From: JAPLDA01 sp043783155
GTDB taxonomy: Bacteria; Bacteroidota; Bacteroidia; AKYH767-A; 2013-40CM-41-45
Assembly (NCBI GenBank): GCA_043783155.1
Contig: JAYVZS010000003.1
Coordinates: 1-44,224, forward strand
DNA length: 44,224 nucleotides
Direction of reading: 5' to 3'
Positions 42,901 through 44,224 of the stretch are shown here, in pieces; positions within the stretch are counted from its first letter, which is position 1, and each line of letters begins with the position of its first letter. Position numbers and translations under genes: made by a program. The notes below the pieces were generated by a model. It did not search any database. It was not told where the DNA came from and was given only the letters and a program-made list of their open reading frames with translations.

Positions 42901-44224
42901 ACGTCTGGCCATTTGTTGACCATGTATAACTATTACAAGCAGTTGTCGACTGAGTTGACGTCGAACTGTGGTTGATTGTCAGGTTCAAGGTGACTGTATT
43001 TATACAACCTGATGCGTTCAATGAAGTCGAAGTGTAAGTACTACTTACAGTATACGACTGACTGTTTGTTGACCATGTATAACTGTCACACGCTGTCGCT
43101 GTCTCAGTTGAACTTGTACCACTGTTGATCGTTAAATTCAGTGTTTTGGTATGTGTACAGCCTGCTGCGTTCAATGATGTTGCAGTATAGGTTCCAGATA
43201 CAGTGTAAGTCGGACCATTCTCACCCCATGTGTAAGAATCACATGCTGTTATAGTTTGATTCGAACTTGTACTATTATTAATAGTAAGTGTCAACGTTGT
43301 GGAATGAGTACATCCAGCTGCGTTCAGTGAAGTGTAAGTGTAAGTACCACTTGATGTGTACGACTGACCATTCGCTGCCCATGTATAAGAATCACATGCT
43401 GTTGCTGATTCACTTGAACCTGCACTACTATTAATTGTAAGCGTCAGCATTGTTGTTTGGATACAACCCGTTGCACTCTGTGATGTTGAAGTATATGTTC
43501 CCGATACAGTATAGGTCTGACCATTTGCAGCCCATGTATAACTATCGCATGCAGTTGCTGATTCAGTTGAGCTTGGGTGATGATTTACTGTCAAGATTAA
43601 CGTAATTGTTTGAGTACAACCAGATGCACTGAGCGTTGTTGCAATATAGGTTCCACTTGAAGTATAGGTTTGACCATTTGCTGACCAGATATATGCATCA
43701 CATGCATTTGCCGACTCTGTTGAACTTGGATTGGTGTTAATAATCAACGTAAGAGTTGTTGTATGAGTACAACCTGCAGCGTTCTGCGAAGTTGCAGTGT
43801 AAGTACCACTTGCTGTGTAGATCTGACCATTCGCTGCCCATGTATAACTATCACATGATGTAGCCGATGAACCTGATGTTGAACTGTGGTTGATTGTTAA
43901 TCTCAGTGTTTCTGTGTTCACACAACCCGACACATTCAGTGTGGTATTGGTATATGATCCACTTGCAGTATAAGTAACTCCGTTTGCAGCCCATGTATAA
44001 GAGTCACATGATGTAGCCAATGAACCTGACGTTGAACTGTGGTTGATTATTAAGCTCAGCGTTTCTGTGTTCACACAACCAGATGCGTTCAGCGTGGTAT
44101 TGGTATACGATCCTGATGCAGTATACGTCACTCCGTTCGCTGCCCATGTATAAGAATCACATGCTGTAGCCGATGAACCTGATGTTGAACTATGGTTGAT
44201 TGTTAATCTCAGCGTTTCTGTGTT
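39914..44224 (-). CDS. Giant repeat adhesin with SprB repeats and T9SS tail (5' end missing)
   Basis: At least 1436 residues of a secreted surface protein; the frame stays open to the window edge, so signal peptide and start are missing. From the edge inward: at least twelve 51-residue repeats (CDSYTWAANGQTYTASGTYT, then SGC and TLxLTIN) and one diverged copy (~42200-44224); four SprB repeats (~41360-42215; GCTGSVTITI and ITDANGCTG); about four Ig/PKD-like domains (~40190-41360; ATSYSWVVSG, ATNYTWVITGG); and a T9SS sorting domain (AYPNPTQGKLNLEF, 39914-40165). Each 51-residue unit has two cysteines ~28 residues apart, a likely disulfide. SprB repeats are known from the gliding adhesin of Flavobacterium. 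Adhesion or gliding function is inferred. A GTG at 44131 is not a true start. Confidence 0.88.
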   Translation of the reverse strand, partial: NTETLRLTINHSSTSGSSATACDSYTWAANGVTYTASGSYTNTTLNASGCVNTETLSLIINHSSTSGSLATSCDSYTWAANGVTYTASGSYTNTTLNVSGCVNTETLRLTINHSSTSGSSATSCDSYTWAANGQIYTASGTYTATSQNAAGCTHTTTLTLIINTNPSSTESANACDAYIWSANGQTYTSSGTYIATTLSASGCTQTITLILTVNHHPSSTESATACDSYTWAANGQTYTVSGTYTSTSQSATGCIQTTMLTLTINSSAGSSESATACDSYTWAANGQSYTSSGTYTYTSLNAAGCTHSTTLTLTINNSTSSNQTITACDSYTWGENGPTYTVSGTYTATSLNAAGCTHTKTLNLTINSGTSSTETATACDSYTWSTNSQSYTVSSTYTSTSLNASGCINTVTLNLTINHSSTSTQSTTACNSYTWSTNGQTYTASGTYTATSLNASGCVNTATLNLTINNSSTSTQSATVCNSYTWSANGQTYTASGTYTATSLKASGCINTVTLNLTINNSSTSTQSATACNSYTWSTNGQTYTASGTYTATSLNASGCVNTATLNLTINNSSTSTQSATACNSYTWSTNGQTYTVSGTYTSTSLNASGCTNTAIMILTIKRSSNSSVSLQICSGGSYMPPGGNIMTATGVQTSHILNAAGCDSSITTNLTVSAPIVVTASPGVIVCNGGTTTVTVAATGGTGPYSGTGAITLQTGGSHTYTVTDSKGCTGSVTITIAQPAVLTATATGSISCNGGIAAVTVTASGGTVPYTGTGSFNSQSAGAHSYTVTDAHGCTAIATITLVNPTPIVVTATAGPIACFGGTGCATVSATGGTVPYTGTGNICGYTAGTYTITVMDVKGCTNTATVTFTEPTKVTGSVTTTAATCSSNNGTATVTTSGGTGAYTYLWNTVPAQTPQTATGLAGGAYTVTITDANGCTGITSGTVTITGGGPPPVPIFTSGSAGVCLNTTATYCVNAIPGATSYSWTTPNKTKVGIVNGPATITTSSNCITILFNGDYNGGFICVKATNPCGTGPQVCINTPVLSHKPAKPGNITGPVSICTRPTTITYSIAPVANATSYSWVVSGTGFTLATGQGTTSVTVNVDGGFTSGTVKVRAGNCVGNSDYRTLNIYGGVPTTPAWYQEAADDNQIVGVCGGSTHDYEVFVIPGVTSYTFTAPSGAVINDNNGHTGNPLTTSAAGFLADPEVSVTFPSGFVSGNITAYATNTCGNSSPVTLAVRSAPTAPVSITGSSSVCKSYTSVTYSIAAVAGATNYTWVITGGARFNGNNSASYTTTAASVTVKFTGATSGSATLTVVANNGCGSSANSSKSIGVNLGCRSTNDNIASTVEPVISNMKAYPNPTQGKLNLEFNIASGENYSLKVMDMTGRLVQTMNGRASIGENLIELDMSGFAKGLYQLSIDNGEEIQVVRVSVE
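42345..44224 (-). repeat. 153-bp tandem coding repeats
   Basis: At least twelve tandem units of 153 bases inside the adhesin gene, continuing past the window edge. For example, GTTGAACTGTTGTTGATCGT starts at 42501 and again at 42654. Units between ~42430 and 42960 are almost identical; those toward 43000-43750 are more diverged, and the ones near the edge form a second near-identical subgroup (GTTGAACTGTGGTTGATT). Confidence 0.9.

Noticed and set aside
44131..44131. Start codon of the adhesin at 44131
   Set aside because: It is a GTG inside a repeat unit; the 31 codons up to the edge continue the same repeat, so the gene is simply cut by the window.
42345..44224. CRISPR array or satellite DNA
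   Set aside because: The 153-base period keeps an open frame throughout and encodes a 51-residue protein repeat.

Overview
The window is chromosomal DNA from a member of the Bacteroidota, probably an environmental lineage. The evidence is: four proteins ending in type IX secretion (T9SS) C-terminal sorting domains; Bacteroidota-only families (DUF4292 lipoprotein, SirB-like cytochrome c, the tail-fibre/collagen-type surface protein with its characteristic N-terminal domain); TAnnTTTG-type -7 promoter elements; few Shine-Dalgarno sites; and moderate-to-low GC (about 40% by eye). No rRNA, tRNA, CRISPR array, integrase, transposase or phage structural module was seen.

Layout. (1) 1-8.5 kb, surface/secreted block: a small T9SS protein and a 1312-residue collagen-like surface protein (+), then on the minus strand a small beta-barrel, an unknown 127-residue protein and a 611-residue secreted lysyl oxidase (P-domain, LOX, PKD, T9SS tail). 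(2) 8.5-12.4 kb, minus strand: a possibly structured non-coding stretch, an orphan XdhC, a DUF4440-like periplasmic protein, and the Pit phosphate transporter with its DUF47/PhoU-like partner. (3) 12.4-19.6 kb, plus strand: purN, a very large NtrY-like sensor kinase, a stand-alone B12-binding mutase subunit, a crotonase, a minimal CHAT/caspase-like protein and acylphosphatase. (4) 19.6-31 kb, cell-envelope cluster: flippase, dut, nucleotidyltransferase, TPR lipoprotein, DUF4292 lipoprotein, EnvC-like amidase activator, tatA, an opposing pair of small unknown genes, an MltD-type transglycosylase and a T9SS protein. (5) 31-33 kb, minus strand: hflX and a SirB-cytochrome c fusion. (6) 33.2-39.8 kb, plus strand: two amidohydrolase-family exported proteins and an M49 (dipeptidyl-peptidase III) lipoprotein, probably peptide or amide scavenging. 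(7) 39.9 kb to the edge, minus strand: a giant T9SS adhesin of 51-residue repeats, SprB repeats and Ig/PKD-like domains, cut by the window end.

How it fits together. The centre is envelope biogenesis: peptidoglycan remodelling (EnvC-like, MltD), glycan precursor and export (nucleotidyltransferase, flippase) and protein export (TatA). The two ends carry cell-surface and secreted proteins that depend on T9SS. The most notable items are a bacterial lysyl oxidase keeping all animal LOX cofactor and copper residues, a stand-alone minimal CHAT-like protein, a set of amidohydrolase-like domains of which only one keeps its metal ligands, and a candidate structured RNA between xdhC and the lysyl oxidase gene. 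I did not find a clearly new multi-gene defence or mobile system.
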